DNA of 10,778 nt from Rhizobacter sp. (GCA_025359585.1 JANYFX010000078.1:1-10778), one strand, 5' to 3'; numbered from the stretch's first letter, positions 1 to 6,728 are shown. Notes: generated by a model not told the origin, from the letters alone. Numbers and translations are program-made.

Positions 1-487
1 CCTTCTCCTGGCCGATGCGAATGCCTTGCGGGTTGTAGCCGTACGCGCCGAAGGGCGAGGTGCCGCCGGTGCCGATCATCTTGTTGCCACCTTCGTGACG
101 CTCTTTCTGCTCTTCGAAACGCTTTTTGAGCGTTTCCATCAGCTCGTCCCAGCCCATCTTCTCGATCAGCGCTTTTTCCTCGGCGCTGAGTTCGAGTTCC
201 ATCTTCTTCTGCAGCCAGTCGAGCGGCACGTCCTGCGTGAAATCGGTGAGCAGCTCCACGCCCTTGAAATAGGCCGCGAACGCGCGGTCGAACTTGTCGA
301 AGTTGGCTTCGTCCTTCACGAGTGAAGTGCGGGCGAGGTAGTAGAACTTGTCGACGGTGGGGCCGTTCGGGTCGGTCTCGTCCGCGTCGATCACGCCGGC
401 CTTGATGGCTTCGAGCAGCGTCAGGTACTCCTTGACCGAGACCTTCAGCTTGGCGGCGCGCAAGGTGAAGAAAAAATTGATCAGCAT
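1..487 (-). CDS. VWA domain-containing protein, CoxE-like (3' part beyond the window)
   Basis: This is the N-terminal 162 residues of a protein that continues past the left edge. It opens MLINFFFTLRAAKL and continues with VSVKEYLTLLEAIKAG, the start typical of the CoxE-like VWA proteins that pair with MoxR AAA ATPases. Residues 93-131 are charged and probably helical. Residues 139-160 hold a Gly-rich turn (GTGGTSPFGAYGYNPQGIRIG), which in this family comes just before the VWA domain. The metal-binding MIDAS (DxSxS) would lie in the missing part, so its integrity cannot be judged. By family knowledge such proteins work with a MoxR ATPase in assembling or activating metal enzymes or other complexes. 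The partner is probably the ATPase at 5012-5854. The start was chosen because the family motif begins at once; no clear Shine-Dalgarno precedes it. The family call is firm, the substrate unknown. Confidence 0.82.
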   Translation of the reverse strand, partial: MLINFFFTLRAAKLKVSVKEYLTLLEAIKAGVIDADETDPNGPTVDKFYYLARTSLVKDEANFDKFDRAFAAYFKGVELLTDFTQDVPLDWLQKKMELELSAEEKALIEKMGWDELMETLKKRFEEQKERHEGGNKMIGTGGTSPFGAYGYNPQGIRIGQEK

Positions 488-506
488 GGTGGGCGGCCGG
501 TTGACG

Positions 507-528
507 CGCCTGCGAGGCTGCGCAGGCG
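507..528. repeat. 8-bp inverted repeat upstream of the VWA gene
   Basis: CGCCTGCG (507-514) and CGCAGGCG (521-528) form a perfect 8-bp stem with a 6-base loop. It sits about 20 bases upstream of the VWA start, in the 132-base gap between that gene and the divergent diguanylate cyclase. No T-run follows on either strand, so it is not a standard intrinsic terminator. It could be an operator, a leader hairpin or chance in GC-rich DNA. I could not pick out a convincing -10/-35 pair in this gap. Confidence 0.4.
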
Positions 529-619
529 GGCGAAGGCCCGAGCATAGCCGGGAGCGTGCGGCGCGTGGCGCGGCCGGGTTTGCGGGGCGTCGTAACGATG
601 TGTTGCGCTAAAGTGCCGC

Positions 620-1843
620 ATGTTTGCAACCATGTCCGCGACCGAGGTGGCTTTTGCTCTGGTCGCCGTGATGCAGGCGGTGCTGGCGCTGGTCTGGCTG
701 ATCGGTGGCTGGTGGGCCGGCGAGATGCGCCGTGCCGCATTGCAATGGGGCGCTTTCGCCGGCATGAGCGCGCTGTCGTTCATGCTGCTGATGCTGGCGA
801 TGCGCTCGGCCGAGCTCCAGCCCGGCGACCTGCTGCGCGCCGAGTTGCTGCGCGCGGGCGGCAACGTCTGCGGCGTGGTCGCGGTGATGGCTTTGCGACG
901 TGGCATCTGGTTGTTCCTCGGGCGCAGCCTGCGCCCATCGATCCAGCCGCTGCTGCTGGTGGCGGTGCTGGTGGTCGCCTGGCTCGGCCTCGACCCGTCC
1001 ATGGGTGCGCTGCGGGTCGGCTTCAACTCGCTGGTGTTGACGTGGTTGTGTCTGGAGATGGCGTGCGCGCTGCACACCCATGCGCGTGATGCGCTGCGGT
1101 TTCGCTGGCCGCTGATGCTGTCGCTGCCGATGCTGATCGCGGCCCTCGGCTACGGCACGCGCGGCGCGCGAGCGCTGCTCGACCCGGCTTCGGTGGCGGC
1201 GTCGATGACGACCCACAGTGCGCTCAATGTCGGCTCGGCGTTTTCCTACGTGGTGCTGGCGCTCGCCTTCAACGCGATGCTGACGGTGCTGGTGGTCGCA
1301 CGCCTGTTCGCGCAGTTGCACCTGCTCTCGCACCGCGACGGCCTCACCGGCCTGCTCAACCGGCGTGCCATGCAGGAAGCGCTCGACACGCAGATGCGGC
1401 GCAGCCGTCGCAACGGCGAGGCCTTCGTGCTGATGATGCTCGACGCCGACCACTTCAAGGCCATCAACGACCAGCACGGCCACGCCGTGGGCGACCAGGT
1501 GCTCAAGCATCTGTCGACGCTGCTGCACAGCGGCATGCGCGAGATCGATCGTCTGGCGCGTTTCGGCGGCGAGGAGTTTCTGGTGCTGCTGCCAGGGGTG
1601 ACGCTGGCTGAAGCGGTCCCGGTGGCCGAGCGCCTGCGCTCGCTGGTGGCGGGCACGCCGCTGACGGACGGCGGCACGCCGATCGCAGTCTCGGTCAGCA
1701 TCGGTATCGCCGAATGGGGGGGTGCCCACGAAGACCTGTCGCGCCTGCTGGTGCGCGCCGACGCGGCGCTGTACCAGGCCAAGCAGCACGGACGTGACCG
1801 GGTGGCGCTGGCCGAAGCGCCGGCGCTGGCGGCAGCGGTCTAG
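620..1843 (+). CDS. Membrane-anchored diguanylate cyclase (GGDEF domain)
   Basis: This 407-residue protein is predicted to make cyclic di-GMP from two GTP. The N-terminal 230 residues contain about six or seven hydrophobic segments (roughly 7-31, 45-62, 74-100, 108-126, 132-152, 163-178, 204-229) and no recognisable periplasmic sensor domain. The GGDEF domain starts at the DGLTGLLNRR motif (240-249), followed by the DADHFKAIND metal/nucleotide motif (275-284) and the signature GGEEF (316-320), which is the active form. REID at 307-310 is an RxxD inhibitory site at the standard spacing of five residues before GGEEF, so product inhibition is likely. The start could be M1 or M5 (position 632); neither has a clear Shine-Dalgarno. 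It is divergent from the VWA gene and its stop overlaps the end of the hydrolase remnant. The input signal is unknown. Confidence 0.93.
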   Translation: MFATMSATEVAFALVAVMQAVLALVWLIGGWWAGEMRRAALQWGAFAGMSALSFMLLMLAMRSAELQPGDLLRAELLRAGGNVCGVVAVMALRRGIWLFLGRSLRPSIQPLLLVAVLVVAWLGLDPSMGALRVGFNSLVLTWLCLEMACALHTHARDALRFRWPLMLSLPMLIAALGYGTRGARALLDPASVAASMTTHSALNVGSAFSYVVLALAFNAMLTVLVVARLFAQLHLLSHRDGLTGLLNRRAMQEALDTQMRRSRRNGEAFVLMMLDADHFKAINDQHGHAVGDQVLKHLSTLLHSGMREIDRLARFGGEEFLVLLPGVTLAEAVPVAERLRSLVAGTPLTDGGTPIAVSVSIGIAEWGGAHEDLSRLLVRADAALYQAKQHGRDRVALAEAPALAAAV

Positions 1844-2359
1844 GGCGCCTCGAAGATCCTGATCACCGCGTCTTCGAACGAGGGGTTGTCCACGCCGACG
1901 TGGTTAGCGCCGCTTCGGGTCGGCACGAAAGCGCGACTCGGCGAAGGGGATCAATTCCTGCGTGATGAAGGCGTGGTACGCGCTGGCTCCGGGGAGCACG
2001 TAGTCGGTCGCGCGGACCGCCGTTCCGCCGATGCCGATGAGGATTGCGTCGGTGCCGCGTCGCTGCAGAATTTTCTTGAAGTTGGTGAATCGTCCTTCGG
2101 GCGGATATAGGGCATCGCCGTCGGTGGCGTAGATGACCGGGTAGGTGGCGTTGCCGCTGCTGTAAGACGCAGGCAGATAGATGTCGAGCCGGTAGGTGTA
2201 GCCCGTCCGCGCCGAGGCGACGTCTGCCGTGGTCACGCTGCCGACTGTTGCGGCCGGTGCTCCGTCGGAACCGCCACCGCACGCCGACAGCACCGCGATG
2301 ATCACGGCCACGATGGCGCCGTGCAGGGTTTGCGTGAGCAGATTCGATCGCCTGTTCAT
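1840..2359 (-). pseudogene. Lipoprotein alpha/beta hydrolase (esterase-D-like), internally deleted and frameshifted
   Basis: The intact reading frame runs 2359-1904 (151 residues). It has a lipoprotein signal with lipobox LSAC (Cys27) followed by GGGSDG, then the first half of an esterase-like hydrolase: YRLDIYLPASY, YPVIYATDGDALYP, the oxyanion-side region ILIGIGG, and ELIPFAESRFRADPKRR. Family members continue directly into a GHSxGG nucleophile elbow, but here a TAA follows. One base out of frame, from about 1908 to the TAG at 1842-1840, the DNA reads ANHVGVDNPSFEDAVIRIFEAP. This looks like the C-terminus of the same family, with the expected His. So roughly 110-130 codons carrying the catalytic Ser and acid appear deleted, and the junction changes frame. 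The gene sits 42 bases after the S9 peptidase and keeps a strong ribosome site. The product should be inactive. A non-catalytic secreted lipoprotein is possible but less likely. Confidence 0.8.
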
Positions 2360-2369
2360 CTTGCGGCGG

Positions 2370-2376
2370 CCTCCTT
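2370..2376 (-). promoter_or_regulatory. Strong Shine-Dalgarno of the hydrolase remnant
   Basis: On the minus strand AAGGAGG lies 10 bases before the ATG at 2359-2357. It is the clearest ribosome binding site in the window and fixes the start of the lipoprotein. Its survival suggests that the loss of the gene's core is recent or that the truncated lipoprotein is still translated. Confidence 0.7.
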
Positions 2377-2401
2377 GTCGCCTCGCCGAACGACGCCGGG
2401 G

Positions 2402-4405
2402 TCAAGCGGCCGGATGTTTCGGGTCGTGCTGCCTGAGCCACGCGAAGAACTCGCCGTACCAGAGCTTCGAGTTGCGCGGTTTTAGAATCCAGTGGTTTTC
2501 GTCGGGGTACCAGAGCAGGCGCGCGTCCACGCCCTTGGCCTTGAGCGTGTTGTAGTAGGCCAGGCCTTGCTGGTCGGGCACGCGGTAGTCGAGCGCGCCG
2601 TGGATCACCAGCGTCGGCGTTTTCATCGCAGACACGAAGTTGCTCGGGCTCTGCGACTGCACCTTGGCCGGGTCTTCCCAGTACCACCCGCCCAGTTCCT
2701 TGGCGTGCCAGGTGTAGGCGTCGTCGCTGAACATCGCGGCCCAGTCGAAGCAGCCGGCGTGGCACACGTAGGCGTTGTAGCGGCCGGTCTTCACGTGGCC
2801 GTTCATCCACGCGACCATGTAGCCGCCGTAGCTGCCGCCGGCGGCGAACACCCGTTTGCGGTCGGCCCAGGGTTGTTTGATCAGCCAGTCGGTTCCTGCC
2901 TCCACGTCTTGCAGTTCGAGCTCGCCCCAGTGGTGCGTGATGCTGTCGAGAAAGGCTTGGCCGAAGCCGCTCGAGCCGTGGTAGTTCACACACGCCACCA
3001 CATAACCCTGCGCTGCGAACGCGTGGGTGTTCCAGCGGTAGTGGAAGGTGTCGCCAGCGGCTGCGTGCGGCCCGCCGTGGATGCTGTGCAAGACCGGGTA
3101 CTTCTTCTTGCGGTCGAAACGTGGCGGGTAGGTCAGCCACATCTGCACCGGCTCGTTCAACGCCCCCTTGATCGTGACTTCTTCGCAGGCACCGAGTCGC
3201 AGCGTGCCGAGCAGCGCATCGTTGAAGGCCTCGATGCGCAGCGGCGCCTGCGCGTCGCGCACGGCGTGCACACGCGCCGGGTGCATCAGCGAATCGGCGA
3301 CGCTCAGCGCCACGCCGCCCGCCACGTCGAAGCCTTGCACCCAGCCGCCCTGTGCCACCACGCTGGCCGTGCGGCTCTCGATCACGTAGCGGTAGAGGTG
3401 CCGGCGGCCGCGGTCTTCGGCGGCGAAATACAGCGCGCTCGCATCATCGGCCCAGCGCAAAGGGCCTTCGACGCTGTGGTCCCACTCGTCGCTGAGCAAA
3501 TGCCAGCGGCCGCCGCGCTTGAGCAGCGCGGCGCGGCCCGGCATCGTGTGCTTCTTGCCGGTGTGGGCTGCGCTCATCGCGACGTGGCTGCCGTCGGGGC
3601 TGTAGCGCGGCGCGTCGAAGTCCCAGGCGGCATCGGCGGTCAGCGCTTCGAACTTGCCACTGCGCACGTTCAGCTCGGTCAGCGTCTTGCGGTTCTCGAT
3701 GCGCTTCTCGGGCTGCGGGTCGTGCGCGAACACGATGTGCCGGCCGTCGGGCGAGATGTCGAAACAGTTCGCGTCTGGGTCGGTGCGTGGCAGCTCGTGC
3801 TGCGTGCCTTCGAACAGGTCGGTGATGCGGCCGCTGGCCACGTCGAGCACGTGCAGGTGCGCCACCCGGCCCATCGGCAGGCTGTGGTCCCAGAAGCGGT
3901 ACTGCGCTTCGCTGGTGACGTAGCCAGTGGCCTTGCGGTCCTTGAAGTCCTTGAGTTTTTTCGCCTGTGCCTTCGTGCCTTTGAGCTCGGGCCAGACCCA
4001 GGCGATGAAGGCGATGCGGCGGCCGTCGGGGAACCACTTGAAGGCGTCGACGCCGGGCGCGAACTCGCTGACCCGGCGCGCTTCGCCGCCATCGGGCGCG
4101 ATCACGTAGAGCTGCGGCGCGTCGTCTTTTTTGCCTTGTTGTTCGCGCTTGGCGACGAAGGCGATCTGCTCGCCGGTGGGCGACCAGGCGGGCTGGCCGT
4201 CCTTGTCGCCACAACTCGTCAGCGGGCGCGCTGCGCCGCCGAAGGTCGACAACAACCACAAGCTGCTGTGGCTGTTGTTCTCTTCCATCGAATAGCGGCT
4301 GACCGAGCAGACCGCTTGCGCGCCGTCGGGCGAGAGGCTCGCGCCGCCGATGCGCTCGAACTGCCACAGCTCATCGACCGTCAGGGGTTTTTTCTTGTCG
4401 GTCAT
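2402..4405 (-). CDS. S9 family serine peptidase (prolyl oligopeptidase / acylaminoacyl-peptidase type)
   Basis: This 667-residue protein has the two-domain layout of S9 peptidases. Residues 1-400 carry repeated WD40-like propeller signatures (LSPDG at 24-28, AWSPTG at 73-78, WFPDG at 124-128, ISPDG at 217-221, YSPDG at 268-272). The C-terminal alpha/beta-hydrolase domain has HGGPHAAAGD (443-452), the nucleophile elbow GGSYGGYM (523-530, Ser525), the acid in HGALDYRVP (Asp606) and the base in DENHWI (His638). The whole triad is therefore present. No signal peptide is seen, so it is probably a cytosolic peptidase cutting short or N-blocked peptides. The start chosen is MTDKKKPLTVDELW; an in-frame ATG 63 bases upstream would add a low-complexity leader inside the acetyltransferase gene. 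The start lies 11 bases after the acetyltransferase stop, suggesting co-transcription. Exact substrate specificity cannot be read from the sequence. Confidence 0.95.
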   Translation of the reverse strand: MTDKKKPLTVDELWQFERIGGASLSPDGAQAVCSVSRYSMEENNSHSSLWLLSTFGGAARPLTSCGDKDGQPAWSPTGEQIAFVAKREQQGKKDDAPQLYVIAPDGGEARRVSEFAPGVDAFKWFPDGRRIAFIAWVWPELKGTKAQAKKLKDFKDRKATGYVTSEAQYRFWDHSLPMGRVAHLHVLDVASGRITDLFEGTQHELPRTDPDANCFDISPDGRHIVFAHDPQPEKRIENRKTLTELNVRSGKFEALTADAAWDFDAPRYSPDGSHVAMSAAHTGKKHTMPGRAALLKRGGRWHLLSDEWDHSVEGPLRWADDASALYFAAEDRGRRHLYRYVIESRTASVVAQGGWVQGFDVAGGVALSVADSLMHPARVHAVRDAQAPLRIEAFNDALLGTLRLGACEEVTIKGALNEPVQMWLTYPPRFDRKKKYPVLHSIHGGPHAAAGDTFHYRWNTHAFAAQGYVVACVNYHGSSGFGQAFLDSITHHWGELELQDVEAGTDWLIKQPWADRKRVFAAGGSYGGYMVAWMNGHVKTGRYNAYVCHAGCFDWAAMFSDDAYTWHAKELGGWYWEDPAKVQSQSPSNFVSAMKTPTLVIHGALDYRVPDQQGLAYYNTLKAKGVDARLLWYPDENHWILKPRNSKLWYGEFFAWLRQHDPKHPAA

Positions 4406-4416
4406 GGCGTGTGTTT

Positions 4417-5010
4417 TCAGCGGGGTTTGTCGAGTTGCCAGCGCAGGTGCGCTTTCACCGGGGGCCATTCGGCATCAAGGATGCTGTAGACGGCGGTGTC
4501 GCGCAGCGTGCCGTTGCTGGCGCGCTGGTGGTTGCGCAATATGCCGTCGAGCTTGGCGCCGAGCCGCTCGATCGCGCGGCGGCTTTGCTGGTTGAAGAAG
4601 TGGGTGCGAAATTCGACCGCGATGCAGCCGAGCGCCTCGAACGCATGGCCGAGCAGCAGCAGCTTGCATTCGGTGTTGAACGGTCCGCGCTGGGTGCTCG
4701 CGGCGGTCCAGGTCGAGCCGATTTCGACACGCTTGTTGACGGCGTCGACGTTCATGTACGTCGTCATGCCGACGACCACACCGTTCGCGTCGCGTGTCGT
4801 GAAGGGCAGCATCGCGCCCTTCGCCTGCAGGTCGAGCCGGCGTGCGATCTCGGTGCTCATGCCTTCAGGCGACGGGATCGCGGTGTACCAGAGCTTCCAG
4901 AGTTCGCCGTCACGCGTGGCGGCGACGAGTTCGTCGTGCTGCTCGGGCGCCAGCGGCTCCAGCGAGCAGTGCGCGCCGACCAAATGAACCGGCGACAACC
5001 AGGCCGCCAT
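4417..5010 (-). CDS. GNAT family N-acetyltransferase (RimJ/RimL-like)
   Basis: The 197-residue protein fits the Acetyltransf_3 / RimJ-RimL branch of acetyl-CoA-dependent N-acyltransferases. Visible landmarks are LEPLAPEQHDELVAA (17-31), the beta-4 strand VVVGMTTYMNV (78-88), IGSTW (97-101), the acetyl-CoA loop and following helix TQRGPFNTECKLLLLGHAFE (106-125), VEFRTHFFNQQSRRAIERLGAKLDG (132-156) with the conserved N-x-x-S-R-x-A-I segment, and the C-terminal RDTAVYSIL (170-178). The usual second Gly of the CoA loop (RxxGxG) is replaced in QRGPFN, a substitution I recall as common in this subfamily. The ATG follows the MoxR stop after a single base, so translation is probably coupled. Substrate is unknown: a protein N-terminus or a small amine are both possible. 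Confidence 0.9.
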   Translation of the reverse strand: MAAWLSPVHLVGAHCSLEPLAPEQHDELVAATRDGELWKLWYTAIPSPEGMSTEIARRLDLQAKGAMLPFTTRDANGVVVGMTTYMNVDAVNKRVEIGSTWTAASTQRGPFNTECKLLLLGHAFEALGCIAVEFRTHFFNQQSRRAIERLGAKLDGILRNHQRASNGTLRDTAVYSILDAEWPPVKAHLRWQLDKPR

Positions 5011-5011
5011 G

Positions 5012-5854
5012 TCAGCGGTTGTGGCGTTGCATGAACACGAGCTTCTCGAACAGCGACACGTCCTGTTCGTTCTTCAGCAGCGCGCCCACCAGCGGCGGCA
5101 CCGACACCTTGTCGTCCTTGCTTTGCAGCACTTCGAGCGGGATGTCTTCGGCCACCAGCAATTTCAGCCAATCGAGCAGCTCGCTGGTCGAGGGCTTTTT
5201 CTTCAGCCCCGGCAGGTTGCGCACGTCGTAGAAGTTCTTCAGCGCCGCCGCGAGCAGCTCTTTTTTCAGCGACGGGAAGTGCACGTCGACGATGCGCTGC
5301 ATGGTCTCGGCGTCGGGGAACTTGATGTAGTGGAAGAAGCAGCGGCGCAGGAAAGCGTCAGGCAATTCTTTCTCGTTGTTCGAGGTGATGAACACCAGCG
5401 GCCGGTGCACCGCTTTCACGAGCTCGCGTGTTTCGTACACGTAGAACTCCATGCGGTCGATCTCGCGCAGCAGGTCGTTCGGGAACTCGATGTCGGCCTT
5501 GTCGATCTCGTCGATCAGCAGCACCACCGGCTGGTCGGCCGTGAAGGCCTGCCACAGCACACCCTTGACGATGTAGTTGTGGATGTCCTTGACCTTCTCG
5601 TCGCCGAGCTGGCTGTCGCGCAGGCGACTCACCGCGTCGTATTCGTACAGGCCTTGTTGCGCCTTGGTCGTGCTCTTGATGTGCCACTGCAACAGCGGCA
5701 TCTTCAGCGCCAGCGCCACTTCTTCGGCGAGCATCGTCTTGCCGGTGCCGGGCTCGCCCTTCACCAGCAGCGGGCGCTTCAGGGTGGAGGCGGCGTTCAC
5801 CGCCAGCATCAGGTCGGGCGTGGCGACGTAGTTTTCTGAGCCTTGAAACTTCAT
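5012..5854 (-). CDS. MoxR family AAA+ ATPase
   Basis: The 280-residue protein is a MoxR-type AAA+ ATPase, about the usual family length. It shows Walker A GEPGTGKT (33-40), Walker B VVLLIDEID (110-118), a sensor-1 segment VFITSNNEKELPDAFLRRC (154-172) with the paired Arg of the finger region, and the family start F-x-G-x-x-x-Y-V-A-T-P-D. By family knowledge MoxR ATPases act as hexameric chaperones with a VWA protein, often to insert metals or mature oxidoreductases. The CoxE-like VWA protein at 1-487, same strand but about 4.5 kb downstream, is the obvious candidate partner. It heads the moxR-GNAT-peptidase cluster and is divergent from a cytochrome c gene. No clear Shine-Dalgarno is seen before the ATG. 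The start is supported by the conserved N-terminal motif. The substrate complex is not known. Confidence 0.94.
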   Translation of the reverse strand: MKFQGSENYVATPDLMLAVNAASTLKRPLLVKGEPGTGKTMLAEEVALALKMPLLQWHIKSTTKAQQGLYEYDAVSRLRDSQLGDEKVKDIHNYIVKGVLWQAFTADQPVVLLIDEIDKADIEFPNDLLREIDRMEFYVYETRELVKAVHRPLVFITSNNEKELPDAFLRRCFFHYIKFPDAETMQRIVDVHFPSLKKELLAAALKNFYDVRNLPGLKKKPSTSELLDWLKLLVAEDIPLEVLQSKDDKVSVPPLVGALLKNEQDVSLFEKLVFMQRHNR

Positions 5855-5888
5855 TGGCGCGGTCTCGTGAGACGGTGGTGTGAGGGTC

Positions 5889-5918
5889 TCGAACCAGTAT
5901 AAGGGCGCCCCCTATAAT
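5889..5918 (+). promoter_or_regulatory. Candidate sigma-70 promoter for the cytochrome c gene
   Basis: A perfect TATAAT lies at 5913-5918, stands out in GC-rich surroundings, and is 35 bases before the cytochrome ATG. The best -35 candidate, TCGAAC at 5889-5894 with an 18-base spacer, matches TTGACA at only three positions. The GGGCGCCC palindrome (5903-5910) sits in the spacer. The two divergent -10 hexamers are 11 bases apart, so the two promoters probably cannot be occupied at once. Confidence 0.6.
5896..5901 (-). promoter_or_regulatory. Candidate -10 element for the moxR cluster
   Basis: On the minus strand TATACT (one mismatch to TATAAT) lies 41 bases upstream of the moxR ATG, which would give a leader of about 35 bases. 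No good -35 hexamer is visible at 16-18 bases, so this is a weak or activator-dependent candidate. Confidence 0.4.
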
Positions 5919-5953
5919 CGCTCGTCGCTCAGAGAACCCCGTCTTTCACCACC

Positions 5954-6601
5954 ATGAAAAAGCTCATTTCGCTGTTGATCGCGCTGGCCGCCACCGGCTT
6001 TGCCCTGCAGGCACAGGCCCAGGATGCCAAGGCCGGCGAGAAGAAGGCGGCCATGTGCATCGGCTGCCATGGCATCCCCGGTTACCAGGCCAGCTTCCCC
6101 GAAATCTACAAGGTGCCGATGATCGCCGGCCAAGGCTCGAAATACATCGTCTCGGCCCTCACGGCCTACCGCAAGGGGGACCGCAAGCACCCGACCATGC
6201 GCGCCATCGCCGCGTCGCTGAGCGACCAGGACATGGCCGATCTGGCAGCGTTCTACGAGACCGAAGCCAAGGGCGAAGGCTCGGTGGCACAAACCGCGCC
6301 GGCCCCGTCGGCAGAGGTGGCCGAGTTGCTGAAGAAGGGCAACTGCGCTTCATGCCACGGCGAGAACTTCAACAAGCCGATCGACCCGACCTACCCCAAG
6401 TTGGCCGGCCAGCATGCCGACTACCTCTATGTCGCGCTCAAGGCCTACCAGACCGACCGCAACCCGCAAGTCGGCCGCAACAACGCGATCATGATGGGCA
6501 TGGCCAAGCCTTTCACGCACGCTGAGCTGAAGCTGGTGACGGCGTACCTCGCCACGCTGCCCAGCGAACTGAAGACGGTGCCGCAATCGCGCTTCCGCTG
6601 A
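5954..6601 (+). CDS. Periplasmic dihaem cytochrome c (c4-like)
   Basis: The 215-residue protein begins with a Sec signal peptide (MKKLISLLIALAATGFALQAQA, probable cleavage near residue 22). Two class I cytochrome domains follow, with haem-binding sites CIGCH (35-39) and CASCH (131-135). Met82 in the first half (KHPTMRAIA) and one of Met180/181/183 in the second (NAIMMGMAKPF) are plausible sixth ligands. The paired K-V-P-M-I-A-G-Q / K-L-A-G-Q-H-A-D-Y segments and the length match the cytochrome c4 type, which carries electrons to terminal oxidases or reductases. It has its own promoter region and terminator, so it is probably monocistronic. The shared upstream region with moxR may mean shared control. 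Which oxidase it serves cannot be told from this window. Confidence 0.94.
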   Translation: MKKLISLLIALAATGFALQAQAQDAKAGEKKAAMCIGCHGIPGYQASFPEIYKVPMIAGQGSKYIVSALTAYRKGDRKHPTMRAIAASLSDQDMADLAAFYETEAKGEGSVAQTAPAPSAEVAELLKKGNCASCHGENFNKPIDPTYPKLAGQHADYLYVALKAYQTDRNPQVGRNNAIMMGMAKPFTHAELKLVTAYLATLPSELKTVPQSRFR

Positions 6602-6620
6602 GGCAAATCACCGAATCCTG

Positions 6621-6650
6621 AAGGCCGCTGCGATCCAGCGGCCTTCTTTG
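6621..6650 (+). terminator. Intrinsic terminator after the cytochrome c gene
   Basis: AAGGCCGCTG (6621-6630) and CAGCGGCCTT (6636-6645) form a perfect 10-bp stem with a 5-base loop, followed by the T-rich stretch CTTTGTTG. It begins about 20 bases after the stop codon. It should end the cytochrome transcript before the HD-GYP gene. Confidence 0.88.
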
Positions 6651-6671
6651 TTGTGGATCGGGCCGAGCGGC

Positions 6672-6699
6672 TCAACTCCCCGCCGGGATGGACGATATC
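6672..6699 (+). promoter_or_regulatory. Candidate sigma-28 (FliA) promoter for the HD-GYP gene
   Basis: TCAACTCC (6672-6679), 11 bases, then GACGATAT (6691-6698) resemble the flagellar sigma-28 consensus TCAAGT-N11/12-GCCGATAA as known in proteobacteria. TCAA and the CGATA core are separated by the expected distance. Mismatches include C for G after TCAA, A for the second C of GCCGATAA, and the last base. It ends 30 bases before the HD-GYP ATG and lies after the cytochrome terminator, so the gene needs a promoter here. This is a motif match by eye only. Confidence 0.42.
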
Positions 6700-6728
6700 G
6701 AGGGTGACTCGCGTCCCGACTCCCACCC

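Noticed and set aside
608..1789. A 393-codon minus-strand open frame opposite the diguanylate cyclase
   Set aside because: It is Gln/His/Arg-rich shadow sequence opposite a complete GGDEF protein.
1900..1910. A simple one-base sequencing frameshift as the explanation for the broken hydrolase
   Set aside because: Correcting one base would give only about 173 residues, still lacking the GHSxGG nucleophile region, so a deletion is needed as well.
1863..3140. A 425-codon minus-strand open frame spanning the peptidase and hydrolase remnant, considered as a possible fusion
   Set aside because: It reads the peptidase in the wrong frame and gives Arg-rich sequence without motifs. It does not join the peptidase frame to the hydrolase frame.
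2492..4489. A 665-codon open frame on the plus strand opposite the S9 peptidase
   Set aside because: The peptidase on the other strand has all catalytic motifs. This frame gives low-complexity Val/Ala/Arg/His-rich sequence, a typical shadow.
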